From AP-15 sp963724435 (GTDB lineage Bacteria; Pseudomonadota; Alphaproteobacteria; ATCC43930; CGMCC-115725): a stretch of DNA of 64,000 nt. Below are positions 41,598 through 51,913 of this stretch, piece by piece; within the stretch, counting starts at the first letter, position 1, and every line of letters begins with the position of its first letter. The DNA is taken from positions 124,001 through 188,000 of the forward strand of contig CAVRUN010000001.1 in assembly GCA_963724435.1 (NCBI GenBank). Reading direction: 5' to 3'. The notes below the pieces were generated by a model. The model searched no databases. It saw nothing but the letters and a program-made list of their open reading frames with translations, and was not told the origin of the DNA. Both the position numbers and the translations under genes were made by a program.

Positions 41598-42987
41598 CGA
41601 ACCACCGGTCACGGCGACCATAGAGCCGCCAGACGAGGCCGACGCCGAGGCATGGCGGCGGCGCGAGATCTACCCCCGCGGCTGGATCAAGCAGCTGCTG
41701 CCGCGAACAATGTTCGGCCGCTCGCTGCTGATTGTCGTGATGCCGCTGCTGCTGCTCCAGGCGATCGCCGCCTGGATCTTTTACGATCGGCACTGGGCGG
41801 CGATTTCGTGGCGGCTCTCGTCCGGCGTTATCGGCGACATCGCCCTGGTCATCGATGCCCTCGATCACGGCGGACCGGATGCCGCTGTCGTCCGACTGTT
41901 CGCACGCGCCGAAGCGCTGACAAGCATTCACTTCACCCTGACGCGAGGCGCACACCTGCCGGCCGAGACCCCGCCCAGTGGGACATTGCTCGAAAGCCAG
42001 CTGACGCAGGCGACGCAGGGAAGGATCGATCTGCCATGGCGAATCGAAGGCCTGGATGATCCAAACGGCCTCAAAGTCGCGGTGCAGCTGCATCGCGGAG
42101 TGTTGCTTGCCGAGGTGCCTTGGGGACGGCTCTACAGTTACACGACCTACATATTTGTCATGTGGATGGTTGGGTCGTCGGTCGTATTGCTGGCGATCGC
42201 CACGGTCTTTCTGCGCAATCAGGTCAAATCGCTGCGACGGCTGGCGGCAGCGGCGGACAGTTTTGGCAAGGGCCGCTATGTGCCGTTTTTCAAAGTCGAG
42301 GGCGCCCTCGAAGTCCGGCAGGCGGCAGTCGCCTTTATGACGATGCGCGACCGCATCCAGCGCCAGATCCGTCAGCGCACGCAAATGCTGGCCGGGGTGT
42401 CGCACGATCTGCGCACACCGCTCACCCGAATGAAGCTGGCATTGGAGATTCTCGGCGACGATCCGGTGGTGGACGAGCTTAAGTCAGATGTGGTCGAGAT
42501 GGAGCACATGGTCCATGGCTATCTCGATTTCGCCCGGGGGGAAGGGAGTGAGACGCCGGTCGAGACCGATCTGACCTTGCTATTGGAGGATGTCGCGGCG
42601 GCAATGCGTCGTGAGGGAGCCGAGGTCTCGGTTGATGTGCCGCCGGAGTATTTGACCTCGATCAAGCCAAACGCGCTAAGGCGAGGTCTTTTCAATCTCG
42701 TCGGCAACGCCCGCCGCTATGGCAGCCACGTTTGGCTGACGGCGTCAGCGCATGACGACGGGATCGACATTCTTGTCGACGATGATGGTCCCGGGATCGC
42801 GCCAATAGACCGCGACCGCGTCTTCCGGCCGTTCGTGCAACTCGATCCTTCGCGCAATCCGGCGACAGGCGGGGTCGGGCTGGGGCTGACGATCGCGCGC
42901 GATGTCGCTCGCGGCCATGGCGGCGATGTGTGGCTGGAAACCTCCCCCTACGGCGGTCTGCGCGCCCGAGTCCACTTGCCAAAATAA
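41578..42987 (+). CDS. EnvZ-like sensor histidine kinase
   Basis: Membrane kinase with helices near residues 46-66 (LLIVVMPLLLLQAIAAWIF) and 187-210 (IFVMWMVGSSVVLLAIATVF) flanking a periplasmic sensor of about 120 residues. HAMP follows, then the H-box GVSHDLRTPLTRMKL (phosphoacceptor His near residue 278). The ATPase domain has NALRRGLFNLVGNARRYG (N box), VDDDGPGI (G1) and GGVGLGLTIARDVARGHGG (G2). EnvZ-type organisation and its cognate regulator upstream point to an envelope or osmotic signal; the ligand is unknown. Confidence 0.95.
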   Translation: MSSSRIDEPPVTATIEPPDEADAEAWRRREIYPRGWIKQLLPRTMFGRSLLIVVMPLLLLQAIAAWIFYDRHWAAISWRLSSGVIGDIALVIDALDHGGPDAAVVRLFARAEALTSIHFTLTRGAHLPAETPPSGTLLESQLTQATQGRIDLPWRIEGLDDPNGLKVAVQLHRGVLLAEVPWGRLYSYTTYIFVMWMVGSSVVLLAIATVFLRNQVKSLRRLAAAADSFGKGRYVPFFKVEGALEVRQAAVAFMTMRDRIQRQIRQRTQMLAGVSHDLRTPLTRMKLALEILGDDPVVDELKSDVVEMEHMVHGYLDFARGEGSETPVETDLTLLLEDVAAAMRREGAEVSVDVPPEYLTSIKPNALRRGLFNLVGNARRYGSHVWLTASAHDDGIDILVDDDGPGIAPIDRDRVFRPFVQLDPSRNPATGGVGLGLTIARDVARGHGGDVWLETSPYGGLRARVHLPK

Positions 42988-43344
42988 AGAGGTCCTTCGG
43001 GCCGTTGGACAGCGAGAACACCCGGCTGCAGCCGGGCTCTTGGCGTGAGTGTCCTGCCCGGAAGTTAACTCATTGTTGATTAGCTGGGTCCCATCGGCTC
43101 TGTAAAGTCGAAAGCGAAATCGACTGGACGAAGCGGAGCCCTTCCCACGAAAAGGATTGGGCCCCCGACGGTGCTGGCCGAGTCTAGTTGCCGTGTGTTG
43201 TTCCCTCCTGAAGACTTGCTCAATCCGAATTCAAAATTAGCTGTCATTGAGCGCTTGGCTGGGAGTTTATGCCAATGCGTGGTGTTCAGAGACAAGACGG
43301 CTTAGATCAATCGGCCGCTGCAAAGCAACAGACGGAGTAGCAAG
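42988..43344. other. 357-bp intergenic region
   Basis: Directly after the kinase, a 16-bp perfect palindrome (CCCGGCTGCAGCCGGG, 43021-43036) may end transcription. The remainder is lower in GC and holds the leader of the low-complexity gene, with a GGAG 9 nt before its ATG. No other gene seen. Confidence 0.5.
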
Positions 43345-43767
43345 ATGGCGTCGAACGAGAGCCACAGCGGTGACCACCGCGGTTCGGTCCGCGATCCGGA
43401 GCATGACGGCCGGCTCAAAGAGAATCGCGAGGCTGGGCGCACCAAGGGCACGACCCCGGGCTCGCGCGAGCGCGCTGAGGAGCATGGTCATCAGCCAGCA
43501 TCGGGAAGCCACTCACGCGGTCGTGGAAGCCACGATCAAGGGCATTCCCAAAGCCACGGGCAAAGCCACAGCCGTGACGAGAGCCGCTCGGAAAGCCACG
43601 GTCAGAGCCACTCGCGGGACCAGGGGCGCGCCGGGCAGGACAACCAGGACCGCGAGGAGGAGCGGAACCTTAAAGAGCGCGAGTATCGCGACGATCAGGG
43701 CAACGTGCACCACCACACCCGGACCTATATGGAAGATCACGGAAAGGAAGATCACGGCAAGAAGTAG
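43345..43767 (+). CDS. Low-complexity His/Ser/Gly-rich hydrophilic protein
   Basis: A 140-residue protein without a hydrophobic core or signal peptide. The N-terminal third (NREAGRTKGTTPG) faintly recalls KGG-repeat stress proteins. The middle is a degenerate repeat of SHGQSHSRDxSR type (about residues 54-94), and the C-terminal part is DREEERNLKEREYRDDQGNVHHHTR. Histidine and acidic clusters might bind metal; this is speculation. The repeat is visible in the DNA, which makes the neighbouring frames open too. The ATG has GGAG upstream. Confidence 0.62.
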   Translation: MASNESHSGDHRGSVRDPEHDGRLKENREAGRTKGTTPGSRERAEEHGHQPASGSHSRGRGSHDQGHSQSHGQSHSRDESRSESHGQSHSRDQGRAGQDNQDREEERNLKEREYRDDQGNVHHHTRTYMEDHGKEDHGKK

Positions 43768-43814
43768 CGCCTGATACGAGCCGCAGCCGTGGCGCCCGGC
43801 TGGCGCATTCTGCG

Positions 43815-46800
43815 ATGAGCGCCAGTCCATGTGCCGCGTCTCCGCCCCCGGAAGCGTCCGGACCGGAAGCCGAGCCCGATGGCGCCGTCGCGCTGTCGCT
43901 CGCGGATTGGGCCGGGCGCACCGGCGGCTATCTGATCCATCTTGCGCGCGGCGACACCAGAGCCGCCCGGATCGCGGCAGCTCTTCGGGGGCTCGCGCCG
44001 AAAATAGCGGTTCTCCATCTGCCGCCGTGGGATAGTCTGCCTTACGAGCGCGCATCACCCGCGGCCGAGGCGATGGGACGACGCATGGCGGTGCTCAACC
44101 GCTTGGTCGACCGCCGGAATCGCCACACGCCGCATAGATCTCCCCTGATTCTGCTGACCAGCCCTGAAGCCGCTTTGCAGCGTTTGCCTCCGGCGGAGGC
44201 ACTCGCGGCCAGCCCCTTTCAAATGCAGGTCGGCGGCAGCATCGATTTAGCCGCGCTCGAAGATTATCTCGCGCGCACCGGCTACACGCTTGTCGACGAG
44301 GTCGAAAGCCCGGGACAGGCGGCGCTGCGCGGTGAAGTTATCGATGTCTATTCCCCGGCCGCGGATTTTCCGTCGCGGCTGTCCCACACCGAAGGCAAGA
44401 TCGACGCGATCCGGTCCTATGATCCGGCATCGCAGCGGACGATCGCCGAGATGTCCGAGGTCGTGCTCGACCCTGCTTCCGAGATTCTGCTGCAACCGGG
44501 AGATTCGCGAGAAGACTCGCAAGCGGTCGGGATAGAGCAGCAGCTGCCCGGTTTCTACCCGCACCTCGAAACGATTTTTGACTACCTGCCCGAGGCCGCG
44601 CTCGCCACCGATCCCGAAACCGATGACCGGGTGGAATCATGGGCCGAGCAAATCGTCGATGCCTACCGCCATCGGCTCCTTCTCGGCCGCAGCGGCGCCG
44701 CCGAGGCGGCGATCCCGCCGGAACAGCTCTATGTCGGCAAGGACGAATGGCGGCTGTCAAAAAACTCGTGGCAGCGCCCGGATCTGCCTGCCGGTAAAGC
44801 CCAAACCGGGCCGAGTTTCGCCGAGGCGCCTGATCCCGTGGACATGGCGCGGCGCTATCTCCGCCGCCAGCATAATGCCGGAGACCGCATCGTGCTTGTC
44901 GCCCGCTCCGAGCGGCAGCTGCGAAGGCTGAGGCAAATCTCTCCGGCCGCGGTGAGCCCAGTAAAGTCCTGGGATCAGGGGCGGCAGGCCCCGGTCGCCT
45001 CACTGATCGCGCCGCTCGATGCGGGTTTTCGCTACGACGGCACGACAGTGTTATCCGCTGCCGATTTGTGGGGACCCGTCTATTTGTGGGCGTCCCAAGG
45101 TGGGAAGGCGCCGGCGTCGCGCAACCTATTGCCGGAAACCGAACTTGGCATCTGCGACATCGTAATCCATCCCGAGCATGGGCTCGGCCGCCTGGAAGGC
45201 ATCGAGACCGTCGGCAGCGGGGAATTCCCGGAGGACTTCCTTCGTCTCGGCTACGCCGGTCCGACCGCGGTTCTCGCGCCGATGCACGAGATCGACAGGA
45301 TCAGCCGCTACGGGTCGGCCGATGCCGAGGTCTCGCTCGATCGGCCGGATGGCGAGCGTTGGCGTCAACGCCGCGCTGAAATCGAGAGCGAACTCGCGGC
45401 CGCCGCCGAGGGGCTGATCGCACTTGCGGCAGAGCGTGGGCGGCGCACCGCGCCCGTCCTCGACCCGCCACGCCGCGCCTATGAGCGTTTCGCGAGCCGC
45501 TTCCCCTATCCCGAGACTCCCTAGCAGACCCGCGCGATTGCAGCGGTGCTGAGCGATTTGCGGTCGGGCCGGCCGATGGACCGGCTGATCTGCGGCGAGG
45601 TCGGTTTTGGCAAGACCGAAATTGCGTTGCGCGCGACCGCCGCTGCGGTGCTCTGCGGTAAACAGGTTGCGGTGATCGCGCCGACCACGGTTCTCGCGCG
45701 CCAGCATTTCGAAACCTTCGGCAAGCGCTTTGCCCCGTTCGGGATCGAGATCGTGCAGCTATCTCGACTGGTTTCGACGGCCGAGGCAAAGGCAGCCAAG
45801 CAAAAGCTGCGCGACGGCACGGCCAAGATCGCAATCGGCACTCACGCCTTGCTGTCGAAAAGCGTGCGCTTCCGCGATCTTGGCCTATTGGTGATAGATG
45901 AGGAGCAGCGCTTCGGGACCCGGCACAAGCAAGCAATGCGGCAGCTCGGCCGCGATCTGCACGTGTTGACGATGACTGCGACGCCGATCCCGCGCACCCT
46001 CGAGATCGCGCTCGTCGGCATCGCCGAGATCACGTGATCGCGACCCCTCCGGCACGGCGCCAGCCAGTGCGAACCGTGGTCCAGCCATTCGACCCCGTCA
46101 GTCTGCGTGAGGCGCTGCTGTGGGAGAATCGTCGTGGCGGGCAGAGCTTTGTCGTGACGCCGCGGATCGAAGAGATCGACGGTCTCGCGCATCGGCTCGC
46201 TGAGTTCGTCCCGGAGCTCGACATCGCCATAGCGCACGCAAAATTGCCGCCCGCTGAGCTCGACCGCATCATGGTCGAATTCGCTGATGGCGCCGGCGAT
46301 GTCTTGCTGTCGACCAGCATCATTGAGAGCGGCCTCGATCTGCCCGCGGCCAATACGATGATCGTGTTCAGGCCGGACCGCCTTGGTCTGGCGCAATAGC
46401 ACCAGCTGCGCGGGCGGGTGGGCCGCGGCCGGGCGCGCGCATCGTGCTATCTGCTGCTCGACCCCGAAGCGCCACCGACCCGCGCCGCCGAGAAGAGGCT
46501 GCAGATGCTGGCGGCGCTAGAACGACCCGGAGCCGGTCTCGAAATCAGCGTGCGCGATCTCGATTTGCGCGGCGCCGGCGATATTCTCGGTCCGACGCAG
46601 GCCGGGCATGTCAAGCTGATCGGGCTCGACCTCTATCAACAATTGCTCGAGCGCGCGATCGCGACAGCCCAAGGCCACACAGTCGACGAGGAGTGGCAGC
46701 CCGAGCTGCGCCTCGGTGTGCCGGCGATTATTCCGGCGGACTACATCCCCGAAGACGAGCTGCGGGTCCGCTTGTATCGGCGGATAGCCGACGCGCATAC

Positions 46801-47098
46801 CCGGCGAGCACTCGATGGGCTTGAGGACGAGATCGAAGACCGCTTTGGTCCGCCGCCGGAGCCGACGCGCAATTTGCTCGAGCTTGCCTGGCTGCGGCGC
46901 CGCGCGCGCCGGCTTGGATTGCAGCGGATCGATGCCGGGCCCGAGGGCGTCGCGGTGACGTTTCGCGGCGACCCGCTCGACCGAACGATCGAGGGGTGGA
47001 AATGGCGCGAAGAGCGATTGGTGCGCGCCCAGTCGAGCTCGACAGCGCGTGAGCGCCTCGCCCTCGTCGAGCGAGCGATCGACGAAATCGCCTGCTGA
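43815..47098 (+). pseudogene. Mfd-like transcription-repair coupling translocase, disrupted at three points
   Basis: Concatenated frames give about 1,095 codons with the Mfd order. An N-terminal UvrB-like region (WDSLPYERASPAAEAMGRRMAVLNRL) comes first, then the RNA polymerase interaction domain (DIVIHPEHGLGRLEGIETV). A RecG-like translocase follows, with Walker A GEVGFGKTE, DEEQRFG and MTATPIPRT, then a C-terminal domain. Breaks are a TAG at 45522-45524 where DQ is expected, a lost base at about 46036 (AEIT then IATPP), and a TAG at 46397-46399 inside LAQ-x-x-QLRGRVGR. The sequence is divergent from canonical Mfd, so I read it as a paralogue with the housekeeping mfd elsewhere; that is inference. 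Confidence 0.85.
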
Positions 47099-47202
47099 GG
47101 CGGATCGCCCCGGGTTCTTAAGCACGCGGGCGTTCGATTCCCTTCTCGCAAGCGGCAGAGGTCATGTAGCATCATGGCGAGCACGCCTGCGAGGAGACCG
47201 CC

Positions 47203-48315
47203 ATGTCCGACGCCTTTCCGCTGACCGAAGCCGATCCGGCCAAGCTCGGCTTTGCTTCAAAGCCGTTGCAACATCTCGACGCGCTAATCCGGCAGCACAT
47301 CGAGGAGGGCCGCTATCCGGGGGCCCAGATCGCGCTCGCGCGCCACGGGCAATTGGCGTTGTTTCGCAGCTATGGCGATGCCCGGACCGAGCCAAGCCGC
47401 CAGCCGGCGACCGGCGATACGTTGTTCCTGCTGTTCAGCCAGACCAAGGTGCTGACCAGTGCGGCGGTGTGGACCTTGATCGAGGAAGGCAAGCTCTCGT
47501 TCATGGACAGGATCGCCGATCATCTTCCCGAGTTTGCCCAACGCGGCAAGGGCGAGATCACGCTGCACCAGGTGATGACGCATCAGGGCGGCTTTCCGTC
47601 GGGCGATGTCACCCGCGAAACCTGGACCGACCACAAAAGGATGCGGGCCGAAGTTTGCGACTTCTCGCTCGACTGGACACCGGGGACGCGGCTGCAATAC
47701 CACCCGCGCGCCGCCCATCTGACCCAGGCGATGGTGATCGAGGCGGTCACCGGCCAGGATTACCGCGACGTCATCCGCGACAAGGTTCTGGCGCCGCTCG
47801 GGCTTGCCCACGACATCTTTGTCGGCGTGCCACAGGCCGAGCAAGGCCGCTGCGCCGACACCTACGCGGCCCAGGCGCGCGACAACTCGCCCGAGTTCAA
47901 GGCGGCGGGAATGCCGAGCGGCGGCGGCTATGCGACGGCGCGCGGGATGGCCGCGTTCTATCAGATGCTGCTTGGAGGCGGCAGGCTCGGCGATGTCCGG
48001 CTGTTGTCGCCGCGACTCGTCGGCTATGTCAGCCGCAGTCATACCGGGGAGCGCGGTGACGATGCGATGGCCGGCATCCCGATGCATCGCGGGCTCGGGC
48101 CGCACGTCCGCGGCGACAGCGACCGGATCCGTGGGCTCGGCACGATCGCCGCACCGCAGACCTTTGGTCATGGCGGCGCCGGCACCTCGTACTCGTGGGC
48201 TGATCCGACAAGCGGCGCATCGTTCACCTATGTCTCTAACTTCGTGCAGCCCGATCCGTGGCATTCCGCCCGCCTCGACCGGATTGCCAACCTCGCCCAC
48301 GCCGCAATTGATTAA
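47203..48315 (+). CDS. Serine hydrolase (beta-lactamase class C / family VIII esterase-like)
   Basis: The SxxK nucleophile motif is FSQTKVLTSAAVW (Ser at about residue 84). The second motif Tyr lies in LQYHPRAAH, and the third is HGGAGTSYSW near the C-terminus. No signal peptide is evident, so this is more likely a cytoplasmic esterase or amidase than a secreted beta-lactamase. Length is 370 residues. The ATG lies 15 bp upstream-to-downstream of a purine-rich stretch (GCGAGGAGACC). It is adjacent to an FAD oxidoreductase 15 bp downstream, so the pair probably act on the same catabolite. Confidence 0.9.
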   Translation: MSDAFPLTEADPAKLGFASKPLQHLDALIRQHIEEGRYPGAQIALARHGQLALFRSYGDARTEPSRQPATGDTLFLLFSQTKVLTSAAVWTLIEEGKLSFMDRIADHLPEFAQRGKGEITLHQVMTHQGGFPSGDVTRETWTDHKRMRAEVCDFSLDWTPGTRLQYHPRAAHLTQAMVIEAVTGQDYRDVIRDKVLAPLGLAHDIFVGVPQAEQGRCADTYAAQARDNSPEFKAAGMPSGGGYATARGMAAFYQMLLGGGRLGDVRLLSPRLVGYVSRSHTGERGDDAMAGIPMHRGLGPHVRGDSDRIRGLGTIAAPQTFGHGGAGTSYSWADPTSGASFTYVSNFVQPDPWHSARLDRIANLAHAAID

Positions 48316-48330
48316 AGGCGTGGAGTAGCC

Positions 48331-49662
48331 ATGGCGCCGCGGGTCGATCCTGTCAGCTCGGACGAGGCGCTGCCGGCGCGGGCTGACGTGGTCGTGATCG
48401 GCGGCGGCATCATCGGCGCCAGCACCGCGCTGTTTTTGGCGGAAAAGGGCATCTCGGTCGCGTTGTGCGAAAAGGGCCACATCGCTGGCGAGCAGTCGAG
48501 CCGCAATTGGGGCTGGTGCCGCAAGATGGGGCGCGATCCGCGCGAACTGCCGCTAATCATCGAGAGCCTACGGCTGTGGCAGGGGATGAACGAACGCGTC
48601 GAAGCCGAAACCGGCTTTCGCCAAGCCGGGATCATGTATCTCGCGGAAACCCAGGCCGAATTGGGCGAACTTGAAACCTGGTTCGAGCACGCCCGACAAT
48701 ATCAGCTCGACACCCGGCTCCTAACCCGCGCCGAAGCGGCCGAGCTGATGCCGGGGCTGACCGGGAACTGGGTCGGGGGCCTCTACACCGCGAGCGACGG
48801 CAAGGCCGAGCCGCAACAGGCGGCCCCGGCCATTGCCGAGGCGGCGCGTCGCAAGGGCGCCGCGATTTTCACCCAATGTGCGGTGCGCGGCATCGAGACC
48901 GCCGGCGGGCGGATCGCCGCTGTGGTTACCGAAAAAGGGCGCATCGCCTGCAGCCAGGTCGTGCTTGCCGCCGGCGCCTGGTCGCGCCTGTTTTGCGGCA
49001 ATCTCGGCATCGACTTGCCGCAGCTGAAAGTGCTGGCATCGGTCATGCGCACCGAGCCGTTATCCGGCGGCCCGGAAATCTCGGCATCGGGCGGATTGTT
49101 CGGCATCCGCAAGCGGATGGATGGTGGCTACACCGTCGCGACCCTCGGGGTGCGCACGATCGATCTCGTCCCCGACAATTTCCGCTTGTTTGTGCCATAT
49201 CTGCCGGCGGCGCGGCTGCATTGGAGAAGGCTGCGGTTTCGGATCGGGCAGCGCTTTATCGAGGAATGGCGAACCAAGCGACGCTGGAGCCTCGACAAGT
49301 CCACGCCCTTCGAAGCAGTGCGAACGCTCGACCCTGACCCAGATCCCTATGTTCTCAATCGCGCCCAGAACGCGGTGATCAAGGCGTTTCCGCTGTTTCG
49401 GGGCGTGGCCATCGCCGAGCGCTGGGGCGGCATGATCGACGTGATGCCGGACGCCATCCCGGTCATCTCGCCGGTCGACAATGTCCCCGGATTTTTTATC
49501 GCGACCGGCTTTTCGGGTCACGGTTTCGGGATCGGGCCCGGCGCCGGCAAGCTTGTCGCCGATATGGTTGCCGGCGATCCGACCCTAGTCGATCCGGCGC
49601 CGTTCCGGCTCACCCGTTTCACCGACGGTTCGAACCCGCAACCCCATCCTCTGGCGAGCTAG
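48331..49662 (+). CDS. FAD-dependent oxidoreductase (DAO/DadA family)
   Basis: The N-terminal dinucleotide fold is VVVIGGGIIGASTALFLAEKG, with SSRNWGWCRKMGRDPRELPL next, a signature of the DadA-like deaminating oxidase branch. A mid-protein flavin segment VVLAAGAWSRLF and a C-terminal FIATGFSGHGFGIGPGAGKL complete the FAD site. No signal peptide. The substrate is probably an amino acid or amine; no specific one can be read. It is co-oriented with the serine hydrolase 15 bp upstream. Confidence 0.92.
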   Translation: MAPRVDPVSSDEALPARADVVVIGGGIIGASTALFLAEKGISVALCEKGHIAGEQSSRNWGWCRKMGRDPRELPLIIESLRLWQGMNERVEAETGFRQAGIMYLAETQAELGELETWFEHARQYQLDTRLLTRAEAAELMPGLTGNWVGGLYTASDGKAEPQQAAPAIAEAARRKGAAIFTQCAVRGIETAGGRIAAVVTEKGRIACSQVVLAAGAWSRLFCGNLGIDLPQLKVLASVMRTEPLSGGPEISASGGLFGIRKRMDGGYTVATLGVRTIDLVPDNFRLFVPYLPAARLHWRRLRFRIGQRFIEEWRTKRRWSLDKSTPFEAVRTLDPDPDPYVLNRAQNAVIKAFPLFRGVAIAERWGGMIDVMPDAIPVISPVDNVPGFFIATGFSGHGFGIGPGAGKLVADMVAGDPTLVDPAPFRLTRFTDGSNPQPHPLAS

Positions 49663-50159
49663 CGCAAAACGCGAGCGGCTTGCTCAAGCTCATCCCCAGC
49701 ATCTGGCTAGCGCGGAACCGGCAAATCGATCCGGCTGGCACCAGCTTATGTAGTTCGATCCACACAGCGCCGCGGACCCGGCGGCAGGCGTAGCTGACCC
49801 TCGCAACAACCAAAGAAGCAGGCCCCGTGATCCTAACGCGAGCAGATACATTCCGAATGACGATATTGTCTTAGCAGCCGGGCAACTGGCACTGACCTGA
49901 TGGCGTTGCTCAGGTGCCCCACGCATCTGCGCGGGCGTCCCAAAGAGACGAGGGCACTGGCTTCAGTGCGTCCACGGCTTTATCGCCAGCGTTGGCGGCG
50001 AAAAATCAAATGCACCGAGTAGCGACGGCTTGACCAAGCGGTTGAGCAACTTATGCAGATGTGAGCTGCCTCGCACAACTCAACTCCCGTTTGGAATAAT
50101 CTAGTGTCGATGGATGGAGGTATCCGTCGAGAAGGCAAGCGCAAACGGAGGAGAACCAA
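49663..50159. other. 497-bp intergenic region
   Basis: No reading frame with family resemblance or a ribosome binding site was found. GC drops towards the right, leading to the GGAGGAG before the duplicated-domain gene at 50160. Confidence 0.5.
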
Positions 50160-50552
50160 ATGAATAAGTTAATTTCGGAAAAAGATGCGGTCGAACTCAA
50201 GAAGGTAGACCATCGTCCTGTCACCGACAGGGCATTGCCCCCCGGACAGCACTGGTATTACCTGAATTTTGCGAGTGTTCAGGCAGCGCTAAATTATTTG
50301 AATACGCCCCTGGTACAGTCAGCCGGCGAAGTCAGTGCGACTGCGCGAAGTGACGGGACCGTCGGCATGCTCACTATCTACCCGCCGACTGCTCCCCTAC
50401 AGTCGCCGCAACGCTGGGCCTTCGAGAGCTTCAATAGCCCGACCGACGCCGTAAATTGGCTGAACGAGCCGGCAGTACAATCGGATGGCGAGGTCAGCGC
50501 AACTCTCCGTAATAACGGCACGGTTGGGATGTTTGTGATAGTGCCGGCATAA
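50160..50552 (+). CDS. Small protein with an internal tandem duplication
   Basis: The 130-residue product contains two consecutive 46-residue copies (residues 31-76 and 85-130), 25 positions identical by eye. The shared pattern is W-x-F-x2-F-x-S, then N-x-L-N-x-P-x-VQS-x-GEVSAT-x-R, then GTVGM and a closing I-x-P. There is no signal peptide, no membrane segment and no family I recognise. An excellent GGAGGAG precedes the ATG. Lower GC than most neighbours and isolation between non-coding stretches suggest an accessory gene, possibly acquired. Confidence 0.75.
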   Translation: MNKLISEKDAVELKKVDHRPVTDRALPPGQHWYYLNFASVQAALNYLNTPLVQSAGEVSATARSDGTVGMLTIYPPTAPLQSPQRWAFESFNSPTDAVNWLNEPAVQSDGEVSATLRNNGTVGMFVIVPA

Positions 50553-51418
50553 GGAATTATTCTGCGGCTGCTTACAGCTGATACCAGCCGTTCTCGTCGC
50601 GCGCCGAGAACGGCTGTTCCCCGCACAGCCAGCCTTCGCCGGGCGACTAGCAAAAAGCTCGATACTAGTTGACCTCGTTTCGACCCGATTTGCGCCCGTT
50701 CGTTGCGAGTTGGACTCCAGCCGGGTTTTGCAGTCTAGCGGACCTATTGTGGCCGGAAACTTTTGGTGAATGTGGTAGATTCTCCAAAGTCGCATCGATC
50801 CAACTAAATATGAGGGAGGCAAAAATACGATCGAGGTCCGCGGTCTCTACATGAAACTAATCGGCGCAATACCGCTGTGAAAGCGCGGATTGAGTGAGGA
50901 CCGACTCCACAGAACCTTGTATCGGGAGCGGACCAGCTAATTGCGTTTTGACACTAAAGGAAGTCGTCGTCCGTGAAGAATCGCTGAGGAGCGTTCTTTA
51001 GACGTTTCGGGCTGGCACTGAGACTGCAAGGACCCCGCATCAAGGCGCGCAAAAGCCGCCCCAGCCAGCGCAGGAGCAGACTGAAGTTCTAGCCGGCAGC
51101 GGCGAGCACGGCGTTTATGCGGTCGGCGTCGCGGCGGCATTCAGCACGCCATGCGTTCTGGCTCGCGCGGTCGAACTTCTTGCCATCACCTACGTTGCTA
51201 CCCTCACCTGCATGACCAGGGCGGAGGCAATTTTAGCAGAGTGCGGGCGCGGCAAAGCGCCACAATCTCGGTACATCACTAACTCGGAAGTCCCATAAGA
51301 ACTTGCCGACCTTCGATCCTCTCGCGCCCCGTAAAACGCGTCCGTCGCCGGGCGTTCGGCGTTGACCCAGATCTGAAGGCCGTCATTGGTGGCAGGCTGA
51401 CGCGGCAGGACAGCCTGA
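50553..51418. other. 866-bp stretch without an intact gene
   Basis: Only short open frames occur. On the minus strand, 51089-51235 reads as a coherent basic C-terminus (KKFDRASQNAWRAECRRDADRI, ending VLAAAG and a TAG) but has no start, so it may be a gene remnant. The rest shows nothing recognisable. Confidence 0.45.
51089..51235 (-). pseudogene. Possible C-terminal gene remnant
   Basis: About 48 codons ending in a TAG read as natural protein (HAGEGSNVGDGKKFDRASQ, then WRAECRRDADRI) and are blocked upstream by a TAA with no start codon between. I do not recognise a family; it may be chance. Confidence 0.22.
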
Positions 51419-51855
51419 CTACTCTTCTTCTCTGAGGCCGCTGATCGTCATTCCGCCCGGCGCCATCGACAAGCTGCGACCAACGCGGGTCGACGTCATG
51501 CGGATCATGACGCCATGCTCATTCTGCATCGAAGTGCCGCTGAGCCCGCTGCCTCGTGTCGCCCCGGCAGTAACGGCTCCATAGGTTCCGAGGAATCCGA
51601 CGGCTTTTTCAGATTGTACACGTCGCCTGAGGCAGTGTAGCTCGTGATGCCGACATCGGCGATCGAGAGACCGCGGACCTGTAAACGAAACAGCCGGCCC
51701 TGGTAAATCAGCATGCCCGTGCCCCAGGTATAGCCGATGCCGGCGGCCACCGATCCGCCAGAAAACTCGCCAGCGGCATCTGGCACATCATTAGACGCCA
51801 TTGCCGGCAAGATCATCAGCGCAAGGCACAGCAAACCGATCCCGAAACGGCACAT
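51419..51855 (-). pseudogene. Frameshifted exported protein, paralogue of the 20339-20824 gene
   Basis: An ATG at 51853-51855 behind GGAGGGAGG opens a signal peptide (GIGLLCLALMILPAMA), then GTGMLIYQGRLFRLQVRGLSIADVG and SGDVYNLKKPSD. A single base is missing at about 51600. Adding one restores LGTYGAVTAGATRGSGLSG, NEHGVMIRMTSTRVGRSLSMAPGGMTISG and a stop at 51419. This follows the order of the protein at 20339-20824 (YFRGRAYPFKLGGL, VYNL, GVYGQA, LSLSLGADGM), so the two are paralogues. An FNR/FixK-like site lies 59 bp upstream. Confidence 0.75.
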
Positions 51856-51913
51856 ATCGCGGCCTCCCTCCGACCATTTTCGATCAGTAACGCCCAACCG
51901 ACGATGCGAAGCC

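Noticed and set aside
43815..47098. TAG recoded as sense in the Mfd-like gene
   Set aside because: TAG ends several intact genes here (phaZ, the FAD oxidoreductase, the M20 hydrolase, the integrase), and the gene also carries a frameshift, so decay is simpler.
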